The notes beneath the pieces are model-generated. The model was not told where the DNA came from, searched no databases, and saw only the letters and a program-made list of their open reading frames with translations. The translations under genes and the position numbers were made by a program. 64,000 nt of DNA from an uncultured Marinobacter sp. (lineage in GTDB: Bacteria; Pseudomonadota; Gammaproteobacteria; Pseudomonadales; Oleiphilaceae), in assembly GCF_947488835.1 (NCBI RefSeq), contig NZ_CANLBK010000002.1, positions 248,001-312,000 of the forward strand, written 5' to 3'. Shown here piece after piece: positions 25,409 to 34,848 of the stretch; within the stretch, counting starts at the first letter, position 1; every line of letters starts with the position of its first letter.

Positions 25409-26232
25409 CAGTGCCCGTAAATCCGCATGCTTGTGTTCTGGATTGCGAGGTTATCCAGAGCAACTGAGCCAATCGAGGTGCCGCCTACGAGCACTTGCCC
25501 GATGGTAATGTCGGCCTCAAAGGTGTTCAGATCAATTGCCAGAGCTGAACTGCCGTTGGCCCGTGTACCGTTATAGATATCCAAATCTACTTTCGCGCCA
25601 AGGCGCGTGATAAGCGGGTTGTTTGGATCGAAGTCGGCGCCAGTCACGCGCATGTCACGAATGCCAAGAGCGAGGAACGGGATATCGACATCCAGGTCAT
25701 CTATGGCAAACATGGTTTGCACATTCATCTTGTCGGTTGCTGTGTCGATGCGAATTTTCAGCTCCGTCAGGATGCCATCCATGGCGAAATTATTGGCCAA
25801 CAGGGTGGAGTCGGTGTGTCCCTGTAGTGACCATTCGCCAGTCGTCACAGAAAAATCGATTGGTGCTGCAACCAATGGGAATACGTTGATCAGCGCATCA
25901 CCATCATCTGCAATATCAATTTCCACCTTGATGTTATCGATCAAGGTACTGGACTGACCAAACAGCAGATTCCGGATTCCGGGATCTGTAAATTCAGCAA
26001 ACATGTCGGTGCGATTGGCACCGCCAATGAAAATATCTTTTACGGACAGTGAACCTTCATCCGTGTAGCGGAACTCTCCAATATTGACCTGGGTTTCCAG
26101 CTCAATAGTGACACCGGCCTGGCCGGTGATATTACCCATGTGGGTATCTTCAAGTGGCTTTAACTCCGCGTGTGCCGCGAACGACAGACTTGAAATTGCC
26201 AGCACCAGTACTGATTTCTTCAGGCTTTTCAT
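25408..26232 (-). CDS. Exported DUF6160-type protein
   Basis: A 274-residue secreted protein with signal peptide residues 1-22 (SFAAHA|ELKPL). The mature N-terminus, LKPLEDTHMGNITGQAGVTIELETQVNIGEFRYTD, carries the 'xxLxxITGQAGVTI' motif that I associate with the DUF6160 family of surface or pilus-associated proteins. The remainder is beta-rich, with repeated hydrophobic/Asp strands (DNIKVEIDIADDGDALINV, DDLDVDIPFLALGI) suggesting a beta-solenoid or barrel-like structure. No enzymatic motif is visible. It follows the larger exported protein at 26324 in the same direction, but a terminator separates them. Confidence 0.7.
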   Translation of the reverse strand: MKSLKKSVLVLAISSLSFAAHAELKPLEDTHMGNITGQAGVTIELETQVNIGEFRYTDEGSLSVKDIFIGGANRTDMFAEFTDPGIRNLLFGQSSTLIDNIKVEIDIADDGDALINVFPLVAAPIDFSVTTGEWSLQGHTDSTLLANNFAMDGILTELKIRIDTATDKMNVQTMFAIDDLDVDIPFLALGIRDMRVTGADFDPNNPLITRLGAKVDLDIYNGTRANGSSALAIDLNTFEADITIGQVLVGGTSIGSVALDNLAIQNTSMRIYGH

Positions 26233-26261
26233 AACGATTCCTTTTTTTGCTTTTGTTATGT

Positions 26262-26291
26262 AGGTCAGCCGGCTTTTACGCCGGCTGACCT
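26262..26291 (-). terminator. Strong hairpin after the choice-of-anchor D gene
   Basis: AGGTCAGCCGGC (26262-26273) and GCCGGCTGACCT (26280-26291) pair over 12 bp around a 6-base loop, 33 bases beyond the stop of the exported protein gene on the minus strand. Confidence 0.75.
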
Positions 26292-26323
26292 GTTGGGGCT
26301 ATATTTAATTAGCCCTCTTTTCC

Positions 26324-28135
26324 TTACAGTTCCGGAGTCAACGTCAGGTCGATGGTGTTGCCGGAACCAGTCAGGAACTGGTTAAGAACGCTTGTCAGAA
26401 GACCACAGTTTTCCAGTGGTGGCAGGTCGTACACGCCGCTCACGTCGCCGCCGGTTGCAGGCGAGAAGTTAGAGCCATCTTTGGAGGTCAAAGTAATATC
26501 CACAGGCTGGATTGACTGGCACTGATCGCCGCCGCCAACTTTGATAGGCAGGCCGAACAGCTTGAGCTGAACCTTTGGCACCTTGATAAACAGGTGCGAG
26601 TTTGCGGTCAACTTGCCGTTTACCAGGCTGCCAGTGGTCATTTCAGACTGCTGGAACTCAACATTTGCTGTCGCTTTCAGGCGGCTGAACAGCACTTTGA
26701 TTGAGAAATGACCAACGGTAGGGTCAACGTTCAGATCGGCTTCGAAAGTGCCGCTTGCCAGTTCCAGAAGCGTTGCGATGCTGCCGGTCAGAGGCAGGCT
26801 GCTGTCCGACGACTTGATGTAGGTAGAGCCTGAAAGGCCCAGCAACAGCTCGATTTCATTCGTAGGTGCTTCAAAGCCTTCGGCGCTCAGGGTTACGGAA
26901 ACCTCCGGGTTCTCAGCGTCGTTAGAAGAAATCACCAACTGTGCATTGCGCACACCCGCTGAAGCGGCTGTGAAGCCAACATCGATAGCACAGGTCTGCG
27001 AAGGAGCCACGGTGGTGCAGTTGTTGGTCTGCAGGAACTCGCTCGCGTCTGGGCCCGCAACGTTGATGCTGTTGATAAGCAGGGTGTCAGTGCCATTGTT
27101 GGAAATGGTGACCTGAGCAGATTTGCTCTGGCCTAGCTGAATCCGGCCAAGGTCCACAGAACCGGGTGTTACAGCAATTTCAGGCACTGGTGCCAGAACA
27201 CTGCGGCCAGTCAGTGCAACGTCGACAGAACTGTTTTCTGCGTCGGTTGAGTTGATGGTCAGAGTTGCACTCTGTGGGCCTTCGCCATCTGGAATATAAG
27301 TAAGGTTTACGTCACAGCTTGCGCCGGCTGCGATGGTGTTGCAGCTGTTGCTTTGCATGAATGCACTGGCGTTTGTGCCGGCAATCGAGATGCTGTTGAT
27401 GCCCAGAGCGGCATTGCCAGTATTGCTCAGAGTAATGGTTTCATCTTTGGTAAGACCTGCCTGCACATTACCAAAGGCCACGTCGGTGCGGTTTACTGCG
27501 ATACGTGGTGTTTCGACAACGTCACCTTCTACGGTAACGTTTTGCAGCAAGTTATCCTGACCCGCGAGCAGGGTACAGTTGGTCGTGATTTCGCCAATCG
27601 GTGCAGGTGCAATGTCACCATTGGCTGTGCGAGCCACCAGATTCAATGTCAGTCCGCCAACGCGAATTTCTGCATTGCCGATATCCTGCTCGGTAAAGGT
27701 GAACTCCGGGGCCTGGCCATTTGCTGGAACAGTGAACGGACCTGATTCTGACGGAATGGGGCTGGGGGGAATTGTAAGAGTAACGGTCTGCTCGACTGTG
27801 CGACCCGCAGTAATAATCTGGTTGGTGTTTACTGCTGTGCCTTCCACAGTTTCTGAACCGACCAGTTTAAGACCGGTACGGGAGTCCTCGTTTACCAGCG
27901 TCATCGCGGTTACCGAAAACGCGGGTAAAGGAGTACCAACGACGGCGCTTGTTGGAATATCGGCGCTGATTTCAGCACTGATGGGCTGCTCACCGATCAG
28001 TGGGAATGGGCAGCTGAATTGGAGGTTGGTGGAAACCGGGGCTGCGATAGCGCTCCCGGCGCCGGACATTAATGCCGCCGCTGCCAGGGCGGGCGCAATT
28101 ACGCGACCGCGGGGGGTGGAGTTCCTGAGTTTCAT
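26324..28135 (-). CDS. Exported protein with choice-of-anchor D (ASH-like) repeats
   Basis: A 603-residue secreted protein. The signal peptide ends near residue 31 (GSAIA|APVS). Residues about 35-200 form an N-terminal domain (LQFSCPFPLIGEQPISAEISADIP) like the DUF6801 proteins. Residues about 210-425 hold two immunoglobulin-like repeats, each with 'VDLGRIQLGQSKSAQVTISNNGTDTLLIN' or 'VAFGNVQAGLTKDETITLSNTGNAAL' and 'CxxxxxGxxCDVxxxF', typical of choice-of-anchor D domains. A C-terminal beta domain of about 170 residues ends at TPEL with no visible sorting signal. It is probably a surface or extracellular structural protein. Paired in order with the DUF6160 protein. Confidence 0.78.
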   Translation of the reverse strand: MKLRNSTPRGRVIAPALAAAALMSGAGSAIAAPVSTNLQFSCPFPLIGEQPISAEISADIPTSAVVGTPLPAFSVTAMTLVNEDSRTGLKLVGSETVEGTAVNTNQIITAGRTVEQTVTLTIPPSPIPSESGPFTVPANGQAPEFTFTEQDIGNAEIRVGGLTLNLVARTANGDIAPAPIGEITTNCTLLAGQDNLLQNVTVEGDVVETPRIAVNRTDVAFGNVQAGLTKDETITLSNTGNAALGINSISIAGTNASAFMQSNSCNTIAAGASCDVNLTYIPDGEGPQSATLTINSTDAENSSVDVALTGRSVLAPVPEIAVTPGSVDLGRIQLGQSKSAQVTISNNGTDTLLINSINVAGPDASEFLQTNNCTTVAPSQTCAIDVGFTAASAGVRNAQLVISSNDAENPEVSVTLSAEGFEAPTNEIELLLGLSGSTYIKSSDSSLPLTGSIATLLELASGTFEADLNVDPTVGHFSIKVLFSRLKATANVEFQQSEMTTGSLVNGKLTANSHLFIKVPKVQLKLFGLPIKVGGGDQCQSIQPVDITLTSKDGSNFSPATGGDVSGVYDLPPLENCGLLTSVLNQFLTGSGNTIDLTLTPEL

Positions 28136-28348
28136 GAGTTCGTCCTCTGTAAAGCATCGTTGTTATAGGAGGGCGCGCAGACTGCACCGACTAAGGACTG
28201 CTCGATCGGACATGCAAAAGACCCTATTGCCACGCGTTTAAACGCAAGTGTGCCCGAGTATTAGGCCTTTGAAGGTGGTTGTGGGTCATTGCCGTTCCCG
28301 GCATGGTCTTTGTTCAAAGCGGAGATATAGCGCAGAGAATGTCGAAAC

Positions 28349-28378
28349 CGTGACCGGATTCAAATTGCTCCGGTCACG
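28349..28378 (-). terminator. Hairpin after the AraC gene
   Basis: CGTGACCGGA (28349-28358) and TCCGGTCACG (28369-28378) pair perfectly over 10 bp, 16 bases beyond the stop of the AraC-family gene. Confidence 0.6.
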
Positions 28379-28394
28379 CCTCGCTAGTCAGGGA

Positions 28395-29417
28395 TCAGGT
28401 TGTTTTGCGGGATTGCTTTCGAACATCGCCGGGTGTTTTGCCGGTCCATCCACGGTAGGCTTTGGTAAAGCTTGCCTGATCGCTGAACCCGAGTTTTTCG
28501 GCAATGGATTCCAGTGGAACGTTAGTGTCGTTCAGATAGAGAGTTGCGAAGTTTTCGCGAATTTCATTTCTGACTTCACGAAACGATGTGCCAGCACTGG
28601 CCAGGTGCTGGCGCAACGTGCGAGTGCTGATGTCGAGACGCCGGGCAATATTGGTGGTAGTGCACGGCCGGCCGGGCTGGGTCATGATCATGTCTCGAAC
28701 CTGCATCAGTGTTTCATCAGCCAAACCGGTTTTTTCTTCCTTGCTTTTCCGGCTGCGGGCCAGCAAAAATCGCAGGCTGGCTGTATCCTTTTGAGTAGGC
28801 TGCCCCTTCAGTGCCATGGAAATCTGATTGAATGGTGCATCGAAACGGAATTCGCAATCCGGCGCCAATGATTGCCAAGAATGGGTGTCGCGGTTGGAGG
28901 GAAAGGCAAACTGAATATCGAAATGCTCGCATACCTCCGCTGATACGCGATGAATACTGCCCAGGTACATTTTTGTTACGCAGGGGGCCAGCTCACCAAG
29001 CCCCCACGTATCGAGCAGTCGGATGTGGAAGGTTGATCCGGTAGAGTGCAGTTCCATGTCCATCAGCGGAAGCCCTACCCGGAGGTATTGCACGATCATG
29101 CTGATGAGTTGTCGGGGGTTGTCTTGGCCGAGTACGGCAAATCCCAGAAGCCCATGGCTTGGCAGATCCAGCTGTTGCCCGAACTGAAATGCCGCCCGTT
29201 CGTCATTCATCAGCCAGTCGGCTTTTTGCAGCGCTGTTGTTATTTGCTGCATGCTGACGCTTGCGTCCGGATCGTCCAACATGGCGTCGGTTATGTCGGT
29301 GTCGTTGAGAAGGGCTGCCCGCTTCACGCCTCTTCGCTCCATGAATTCGATGAACCGACGAACATAGCGAGCAGAAATCAGCGGGACTTCAAGCGCCATA
29401 CTATTCGAAATATCCAT
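28395..29417 (-). CDS. AraC-family regulator with Arabinose_bd-type N-terminal domain
   Basis: A regulator of 340 residues from ATG 29417, which has AGGA just upstream; the open frame reaches 29558 but the extra part is not protein-like. Residues 1-190 form the sensory domain found in OruR/ArgR-like AraC proteins (VPLISARYVRRFIEFMERRGV, PSHGLLGFAVLGQDNPRQLI). The C-terminal 100 residues hold the double helix-turn-helix (IARRLDISTRTLRQHLASAGTSFREV; IAEKLGFSDQASFTKAYRGWTGKTPGDVRKQ). The target is not evident. The methyltransferase gene is divergent, about 230 bases away. Confidence 0.88.
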   Translation of the reverse strand: MDISNSMALEVPLISARYVRRFIEFMERRGVKRAALLNDTDITDAMLDDPDASVSMQQITTALQKADWLMNDERAAFQFGQQLDLPSHGLLGFAVLGQDNPRQLISMIVQYLRVGLPLMDMELHSTGSTFHIRLLDTWGLGELAPCVTKMYLGSIHRVSAEVCEHFDIQFAFPSNRDTHSWQSLAPDCEFRFDAPFNQISMALKGQPTQKDTASLRFLLARSRKSKEEKTGLADETLMQVRDMIMTQPGRPCTTTNIARRLDISTRTLRQHLASAGTSFREVRNEIRENFATLYLNDTNVPLESIAEKLGFSDQASFTKAYRGWTGKTPGDVRKQSRKTT

Positions 29418-29647
29418 ATTCCTGTCCCTGGGGCGAGAATAGCCCTTCACATCGTCATGAATTACGATTGCTATTGTTTGCGAAAATCCGTTACTGCAGG
29501 CTTTCTTCGGCGGGCAGTATAGGCACGTTGGGTTGAAGATATTTTTGGGGCCCGTCACGAAATAGTTGTCATGGCCGGAAATGACAATGAAACATTTGTC
29601 AGGTTTGAGGGTGCGGAACAGACATGCATTTGCAAAAATTTACTGGG

Positions 29648-30316
29648 ATGTCAGAGAAAAAGCCGGATGCCAGTGCGGGCGCAATATGCAGTGTGTGCGG
29701 GCAGGGCGAGTTGGCAGGATTTCAGACCTTGGGTGATAAAGAGTACCTGCGATGCCCACACTGCAGTGCAACAATTATGGCCCGGAAAAGCTGGCTTGGG
29801 CCGGACGAGGAGCGTGCGGTTTATGGGCTGCACGAGAATGATCCGGGTGATACAGGCTACCGGTCTTTTCTTGAGAAACTTGCTTTGCCCATGCTTGAGC
29901 GCATTCAGCCAGGGGCTTCCGGGTTGGATTTCGGCTGTGGCCCTGGCCCAGCACTGGCAGAAATGATGCGGGAGGCGGGTATGAAAGTGGCGCTTTACGA
30001 TCCGTTTTTCCATCCGGCCGAGTCTGCGCTGAGCCACCAGTATGATTTCATTACCTGCACCGAGGTTGTGGAGCATTTACATCACCCGGCCGAGGTGTTC
30101 CGTCAGCTGGATGGTTTGTTAAAGCCCGGGGGGTGGCTAGGTGTGATGACCTGTTTTCAGACCTGCGATGATCGATTTGATAAGTGGCACTATCGGCGGG
30201 ACCCCACTCATGTTGTGTTCTACCGAGAGGCAACATTGAAGGTTGTTGCTGAACGTATGGGCTGGGCTATGTCTGTACCATGCAAGGATGTGGCAATGTT
30301 TTATAAGTCGTTATAG
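29648..30316 (+). CDS. SAM-dependent methyltransferase with N-terminal zinc knuckle
   Basis: A 222-residue class I methyltransferase from ATG 29648 (an ATG 24 bases earlier, at 29624, is also open). Two Cys pairs, CSVCG and CPHCS (residues about 15-45), suggest a zinc ribbon before the methyltransferase. LDFGCGPGPALAEMMREAG is the SAM-binding loop, and ITCTEVVEHLHHPAEVFRQLDGLLKPGGWLGV the following motif. TCFQTCDDRFDKWHYRRDPTHVVFY near the end is typical of the Methyltransf_23 group. The substrate is unknown. A strong terminator follows. Confidence 0.85.
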   Translation: MSEKKPDASAGAICSVCGQGELAGFQTLGDKEYLRCPHCSATIMARKSWLGPDEERAVYGLHENDPGDTGYRSFLEKLALPMLERIQPGASGLDFGCGPGPALAEMMREAGMKVALYDPFFHPAESALSHQYDFITCTEVVEHLHHPAEVFRQLDGLLKPGGWLGVMTCFQTCDDRFDKWHYRRDPTHVVFYREATLKVVAERMGWAMSVPCKDVAMFYKSL

Positions 30317-30320
30317 AAAC

Positions 30321-30348
30321 CGGGGGCAATGCGCCCCCGATTTGTTTT
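30321..30348 (+). terminator. Rho-independent terminator
   Basis: CGGGGGC (30321-30327) pairs with GCCCCCG (30333-30339), followed by ATTTGTTTT. It ends the methyltransferase transcript. Confidence 0.85.
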
Positions 30349-30354
30349 AAGCCT

Positions 30355-31662
30355 TTAAAGCCAGGTAAGACCCACGCTGATGATCGCGCCGGTGATGAAC
30401 AGTAGCATCAGGCAGTATCCCATGATGTCTTTTGCTTTGAGCCCTGCAATAGCCAGTACCGGCAATGCCCAGAAAGGTTGCAGGAGGTTGGTCCAAGCGT
30501 CGCCCCAGGCAACTGCCATAGCCACTCGTGGAATGCTTGCGCCAAGCTCCTGGGCTGCCGGTAGCATGACCGGTGCCTGCACGGCCCACTGGCCGCCACC
30601 AGAGGGAACAAAAATGTTCACCAGGCCTGCACTGATAAAGCTCCAGAACGGCAGGCTTTCTGCAGTGGCCATGGATACAAACCCCGAGGAAATACTGGCG
30701 GCCAGCCCCGAGGCCGTCATTACTCCCATGATTCCGGCATAGAATGGAAACTGGATAACAATGCCTGAACCGCCTTTAACGGCTTCATTCAAGCTATCAA
30801 GCAGCCGTTTAGGCGTTTGGTGAAGAATGATTGCCAGGAACAGGAACATGAAGTTGACGATGTTCAGGTTCAGGCCGCCACCGTCCATAAAATACTGGAA
30901 AATGAATGCCAAGCCACTGAAGCCAATCAGCCAAGCCAGTATTCTGCTGTTTTCGAGATGGTCCGCAGGGCGGAGGATGGATACGCGGGTGTCTGGCTCG
31001 TCATCAAGTACCGCAGGATCAACGTAAACGCTCTCTTCTTCTGAGGGTAGCATCAGTCGGTTTACCGTAGGCACAACAATAAATAGCGCTACGATGATTG
31101 CCAGGTTGAAGAAAGCAAAGATGGTTTCGCTGGTGCCAATTACGCCAATGACGTCAGCGGTAAAATGTCCATCGGTTGCGATGACCAGCGGAATTGAGCC
31201 CGCAAGGCCGCCATGCCAAACAATAAAGCCTGAGTAGGCACTGGCTATCAGCAATGGATAGTGAACCCTTACTTGCCGTGCAAGTGCTTTGGCAAAAAGG
31301 GCACCTACCACCAGGCCAAAGCCCCAGTTGATCCAGCTCGCGACAAGTGCCACGAAGGTAACCAGAACAATCGCCTGGCCGGGTGTGCTTGCAAGAGACG
31401 CAATCCGATTCAGTATTCCGCGAACAAGTGGTGTGCTAGCCAACATGAATCCGGTAACCAGAACGAGCAGCATCTGCATCGAGAACGTGAGCAGGCTCCA
31501 GAACCCGTTGCCCCACATTTCGACCACAGCCATTGGGCTGTGGCCTTCGAATACCATGGCGGCAATGAAAGCAAAAAGAGAGAGAATCAGGACAAAAATA
31601 TAGGGATCAGGCAGGTACTTATCTACCAGGCTGACCATTGGCCGAGCGGCTCTATTGAGCAT
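30355..31662 (-). CDS. atoE: Short-chain fatty acid transporter AtoE
   Basis: A 435-residue transporter with about ten hydrophobic helices. MVSLVDKYLPDPYIFVLILSLFAFIAAMV, ASWINWGFGLVVGALFAKALAR and PSGGGQWAVQAPVMLPAAQELG are hallmarks of the AtoE family, which imports short-chain acids such as acetoacetate and butyrate. No atoDAB genes are adjacent, so the exact substrate is open. It converges on the methyltransferase gene. Confidence 0.92.
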   Translation of the reverse strand: MLNRAARPMVSLVDKYLPDPYIFVLILSLFAFIAAMVFEGHSPMAVVEMWGNGFWSLLTFSMQMLLVLVTGFMLASTPLVRGILNRIASLASTPGQAIVLVTFVALVASWINWGFGLVVGALFAKALARQVRVHYPLLIASAYSGFIVWHGGLAGSIPLVIATDGHFTADVIGVIGTSETIFAFFNLAIIVALFIVVPTVNRLMLPSEEESVYVDPAVLDDEPDTRVSILRPADHLENSRILAWLIGFSGLAFIFQYFMDGGGLNLNIVNFMFLFLAIILHQTPKRLLDSLNEAVKGGSGIVIQFPFYAGIMGVMTASGLAASISSGFVSMATAESLPFWSFISAGLVNIFVPSGGGQWAVQAPVMLPAAQELGASIPRVAMAVAWGDAWTNLLQPFWALPVLAIAGLKAKDIMGYCLMLLFITGAIISVGLTWL

Positions 31663-31817
31663 TGGGTATCTCCTTGTTCTTGTTGATTTTGACCTATAGC
31701 AGCTTAGATGGTCGCGAGATAAAAACCAAACTAAAAGGCATAAGCGAAAGGTATAGGGAGACTTTCGCGAACGAAGGTGCTTTAGGCGAGAGGGGGAAGA
31801 AGAGAGGGCGCTTTAAT

Positions 31818-33263
31818 TCAGAACGTGGATAGCCCGGTGGCTTCCATTAAGCGATAACGCCAGTAGCGTAGCCGGGAGTCATCGGCCCAGCGCTCATAGG
31901 GCAGGCTCAGTACTGGATCGCTGCCTGGGCCCGACTGCCACTGTGTTTCAAAGAAACTAACGGATTTAGTGGCCACTTCAGAATCAGCTGGTACGGATAC
32001 CCAGGCGTTGGTTTCCAGGTTCAGATCATCAAGGTTGCGCCGGGTAAAGTTGGCGGAGCCCAGCAGAAGTTCAGTCGGGCCCACCAATGGGCGGAACATC
32101 AACAGTTTACTGTGGCACTGCTCGCCAAAGGTGTTGCACCAGCGTACCGGGATGCCGGCTTTGTGAAGTTCCAGGGCAACCTGTCGGTTGGGTATGCCGC
32201 TTTTCTGGTGGCCGAACGCTTCGTTATTGGCGTCGAGAATTACCCGCACCTGTGCGCCGCGCTTATGGGCATCGAGCAGGGCAGCAACAATCTCCCGGTG
32301 TGAGAGATAGAAAAAGGCGAGATCCAGGTGGCTTCCGCTCTCGGCCTTGGTGATCATCTCTAGTGCGGCATCCCGAATTGCAGATTCTGTTTTAATTGCA
32401 ACGGTGCCGGTGGCACTCTCATCAGGTAGTTGATGCGAAGCCGTCTGGTTGATCAGTTCGTCCAGTATCGGGTTGGGCTGGCCAGACATTGCCAGAACCG
32501 CTTGCTCAGTTTTCAGAACATCGGCAACCGCAGGGCCAGTAAAGCTGATGGCAATGTTGCTGTGTCGGCTGCTGCCATCGTGAGGGTTCGCAGATGTTAT
32601 AAGAGCGCGCAGTTTATCCCCTTCATCTGTAACCAGAACCTTGCGATGGTTTGCTTTGAAGTTGGGCAAGGCAAGGTAGCTGCGAACAGTGACAGGCTCT
32701 GTGCCCAGAGCGTTTGGTAGCCAACCACCTTCAGAATTATTTCCAAACCATTGGCAGCAAACGCGCCAGATTGCAGACCATGCGGGGTTGCTGTCACGAA
32801 GTGGCCGCAAATTTGTCTCTGTTACCGCAATGCTAGCTTGACGTAGCGCTTGAAACCAGGGCGACACTGAGCCTCCGTAAAGGGTATTCAGCGGGTCTGA
32901 GATAACAATAATTTCCAGCTTTGGCCGCTCTGCCTTCCGGTTGATCAGTGCCTGGGTAAGCTGCTCGGAAAGACGACGATGCTCCACGCCCTCTGGGCTG
33001 CTGCTATTGAAGAGAAACATGTCGACCAGAATGAGGGATTGAGCCTGGCTTATGAGGCGCAGGACTTCGTCGAATATTTCATGGTCGCGGGTTTCTGAGC
33101 CATCGCTGTGATGGTAGGTCGAATCCGTCAGTAGCGTTGCGTCGTTGAGGGGATAGGTGTCGCCGTTGTGGCTGATCCCGGGGGGCAGGGGCTTGTAGGA
33201 GTGATACAAGCCCACACCAACCAGTGTCAGAATTATGAATGCGAGCAATATCTTCAATGACAT
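31818..33263 (-). CDS. Phospholipase D-like protein
   Basis: A 481-residue protein with an N-terminal membrane anchor (ILLAFIILTLVGVGLYHSY). Two HKD-type motifs are present: NHRKVLVTDEGDKLRALITSAN near residue 205, and CHSKLLMFRPLVGPTELLLGSANFT near residue 385. Each has the HxK, and GS/TSxN follows. It resembles the cardiolipin synthase-like branch. Reaction on phospholipids at the membrane is likely; the product is not known. It is the last gene of a likely three-gene operon with the amidotransferase (18 bases away) and yeeN. Confidence 0.85.
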   Translation of the reverse strand: MSLKILLAFIILTLVGVGLYHSYKPLPPGISHNGDTYPLNDATLLTDSTYHHSDGSETRDHEIFDEVLRLISQAQSLILVDMFLFNSSSPEGVEHRRLSEQLTQALINRKAERPKLEIIVISDPLNTLYGGSVSPWFQALRQASIAVTETNLRPLRDSNPAWSAIWRVCCQWFGNNSEGGWLPNALGTEPVTVRSYLALPNFKANHRKVLVTDEGDKLRALITSANPHDGSSRHSNIAISFTGPAVADVLKTEQAVLAMSGQPNPILDELINQTASHQLPDESATGTVAIKTESAIRDAALEMITKAESGSHLDLAFFYLSHREIVAALLDAHKRGAQVRVILDANNEAFGHQKSGIPNRQVALELHKAGIPVRWCNTFGEQCHSKLLMFRPLVGPTELLLGSANFTRRNLDDLNLETNAWVSVPADSEVATKSVSFFETQWQSGPGSDPVLSLPYERWADDSRLRYWRYRLMEATGLSTF

Positions 33264-33281
33264 AAGCGGCCCGGTGCAGTC

Positions 33282-34016
33282 TTAACCAGCGTGGTTTTCT
33301 TTTACAAGAGTAGAAAAGCGCTCTAGCAGCCCTGAAGCTTCCGGTGCATCGGTAACGGAATCGATCATGGCGCTTGGGTCAAATCCCTCGCGCTCCAGAT
33401 CAGGTGTCTGCACACCGAGATATGCTCTCATAACAGTGCTGGAGAACTCCGGATGGAATTGCACGCCCCAGGCGCACTTGCCAACACGAAACGCCTGGTG
33501 TGGCTCAAACTCGTTGCGGCCAAGCAAAACAGCGCCCGGTGGCAGGCTTAAAACTGACTGCATATGGGTGAGCTGTGCGCTGAACGTGTTTGGCATGTTG
33601 CCAAACAGCATGTCATCTTTGGCACTGGCGAGTAGCTCGACATTCCTGGTACCGCTTTCGCGGCCCTTCGGGTGAAAGCCTACCTCTCCACCCAAGGCGT
33701 GCGCCAAAAGCTGGTGCCCGTAGCATACGCCGAGCAGTGGGATCTCTTTCTCGACAACGCGGATCAGCCATTGAGCGGCCCTTTCACTCCAGGCTTCCCG
33801 ATCACTGACCATGGCGGGAGAACCGGTTACGACAACGCCGTCCCAGTCGGCCGGGTTGTCAGGAAGTTCGCCGGCTACAGCGTTGAATACTGTAACGTCG
33901 AGACCGGGTGACAAACCGCGCAGAAACCATTGGTCGAAATCACCGAATTGCTCTTCGATAGCCGGGTAGGTGCTGCCAGTTTTCAGGATCGCCACTCTTG
34001 GTTCTTGCGGGTTCAC
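33282..34016 (-). CDS. Class I glutamine amidotransferase-like protein
   Basis: A 244-residue GATase1 protein. GVCYGHQLLAHALGGEVG has the catalytic Cys at the nucleophile elbow, and VQFHPEFSSTVM contributes the His (and neighbouring Glu). It is similar to the stand-alone GMP-synthase-like amidotransferases (YfeJ type), whose substrates may be gamma-glutamyl compounds. It lies 8 bases after yeeN and 18 bases before the phospholipase D gene. Confidence 0.88.
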   Translation of the reverse strand: MNPQEPRVAILKTGSTYPAIEEQFGDFDQWFLRGLSPGLDVTVFNAVAGELPDNPADWDGVVVTGSPAMVSDREAWSERAAQWLIRVVEKEIPLLGVCYGHQLLAHALGGEVGFHPKGRESGTRNVELLASAKDDMLFGNMPNTFSAQLTHMQSVLSLPPGAVLLGRNEFEPHQAFRVGKCAWGVQFHPEFSSTVMRAYLGVQTPDLEREGFDPSAMIDSVTDAPEASGLLERFSTLVKENHAG

Positions 34017-34024
34017 TTTTCTGG

Positions 34025-34750
34025 CTACTCTTCAGGCAGTTCGGCGTTGTGGAAAATATTCTGCACGTCATCCAGTTCGTTCAGCATGTCGCAGAATTTC
34101 TCGAACATGGGAATGTCATCGCCTTCCACTGGCGTACTGGTTTTCGGCAGGAACTGAATTTCGTCTACTTCGAAGTCGATATCGGCAAAAGCTTCTGTCA
34201 GTGCCTGGCGAGCCTTGGCGTATTCGGTGTTTGGTGTAAATACTGTGATCTGGCCTTCTTCGTTTTCAATGTCGGTAACGTCGACATCTGCTTCCATTAA
34301 GGCTTCAAGAACGGCTTCGTCGTCTTCACCTTTGAAAACGAAAATCGCACTGTGGTCGAACATGTGTGCCACGGTGCCGGGTGTGCCGATTTTGCATTTG
34401 GTTTTTGTGAAAGCGAGGCGAACATCGCCAAACGTACGGTTTGGGTTATCGGTCAGGCAGTCGACAATTACCATGCAGTTGCCTGGGCCGTAGCCTTCGT
34501 AACGAGCGGGAGAGTAGTCTTCCCCGGCACCACCACGGGCTTTGTCTATGGCTTTTTCAATAACGTGAGAGGGCACCTGATCTTTTTTGGCGCGCTCAAT
34601 AAGCCCGCGTAGCGACAGGTTGCCGTCTGGGTCTGTGCCCCCGGATTTGGCGCTCATATAAATCTCGCGCCCGTATTTACTGTATACCTTGGTTTTGGCC
34701 TCCGCTGTTTTGGCCATGGATTGCTTGCGGTTCTGGTAGGCTCTGCCCAT
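34025..34750 (-). CDS. yeeN: YebC/PmpR family protein YeeN
   Basis: A 241-residue protein of the YebC/TACO1 family. [38 protein letters not shown] is the start of the YeeN branch, followed by [15 protein letters not shown] and [24 protein letters not shown]. YebC proteins are described as transcription regulators and, more recently, as factors that help ribosomes through difficult peptide motifs. The start at 34750 is the normal one. First gene of the operon with the amidotransferase and PLD genes. Confidence 0.93.
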   Translation of the reverse strand: MGRAYQNRKQSMAKTAEAKTKVYSKYGREIYMSAKSGGTDPDGNLSLRGLIERAKKDQVPSHVIEKAIDKARGGAGEDYSPARYEGYGPGNCMVIVDCLTDNPNRTFGDVRLAFTKTKCKIGTPGTVAHMFDHSAIFVFKGEDDEAVLEALMEADVDVTDIENEEGQITVFTPNTEYAKARQALTEAFADIDFEVDEIQFLPKTSTPVEGDDIPMFEKFCDMLNELDDVQNIFHNAELPEE

Positions 34751-34811
34751 TTTTTGCGCTGCCTCATACTTGCTGGGGAAAAGGTGGGATTTTACGCAAG
34801 AATAGCAGTTT

Positions 34812-34842
34812 GGGACAGGCCTATTTGGCTGGCCTGTCCCTT
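34812..34842 (-). terminator. Hairpin after the MBL gene
   Basis: GGGACAGGCC (34812-34821) and GGCCTGTCCC (34831-34840) pair over 10 bp. It lies just beyond the stop of the MBL-fold gene on the minus strand and ahead of yeeN. Confidence 0.75.
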
Positions 34843-34848
34843 AGGTGC

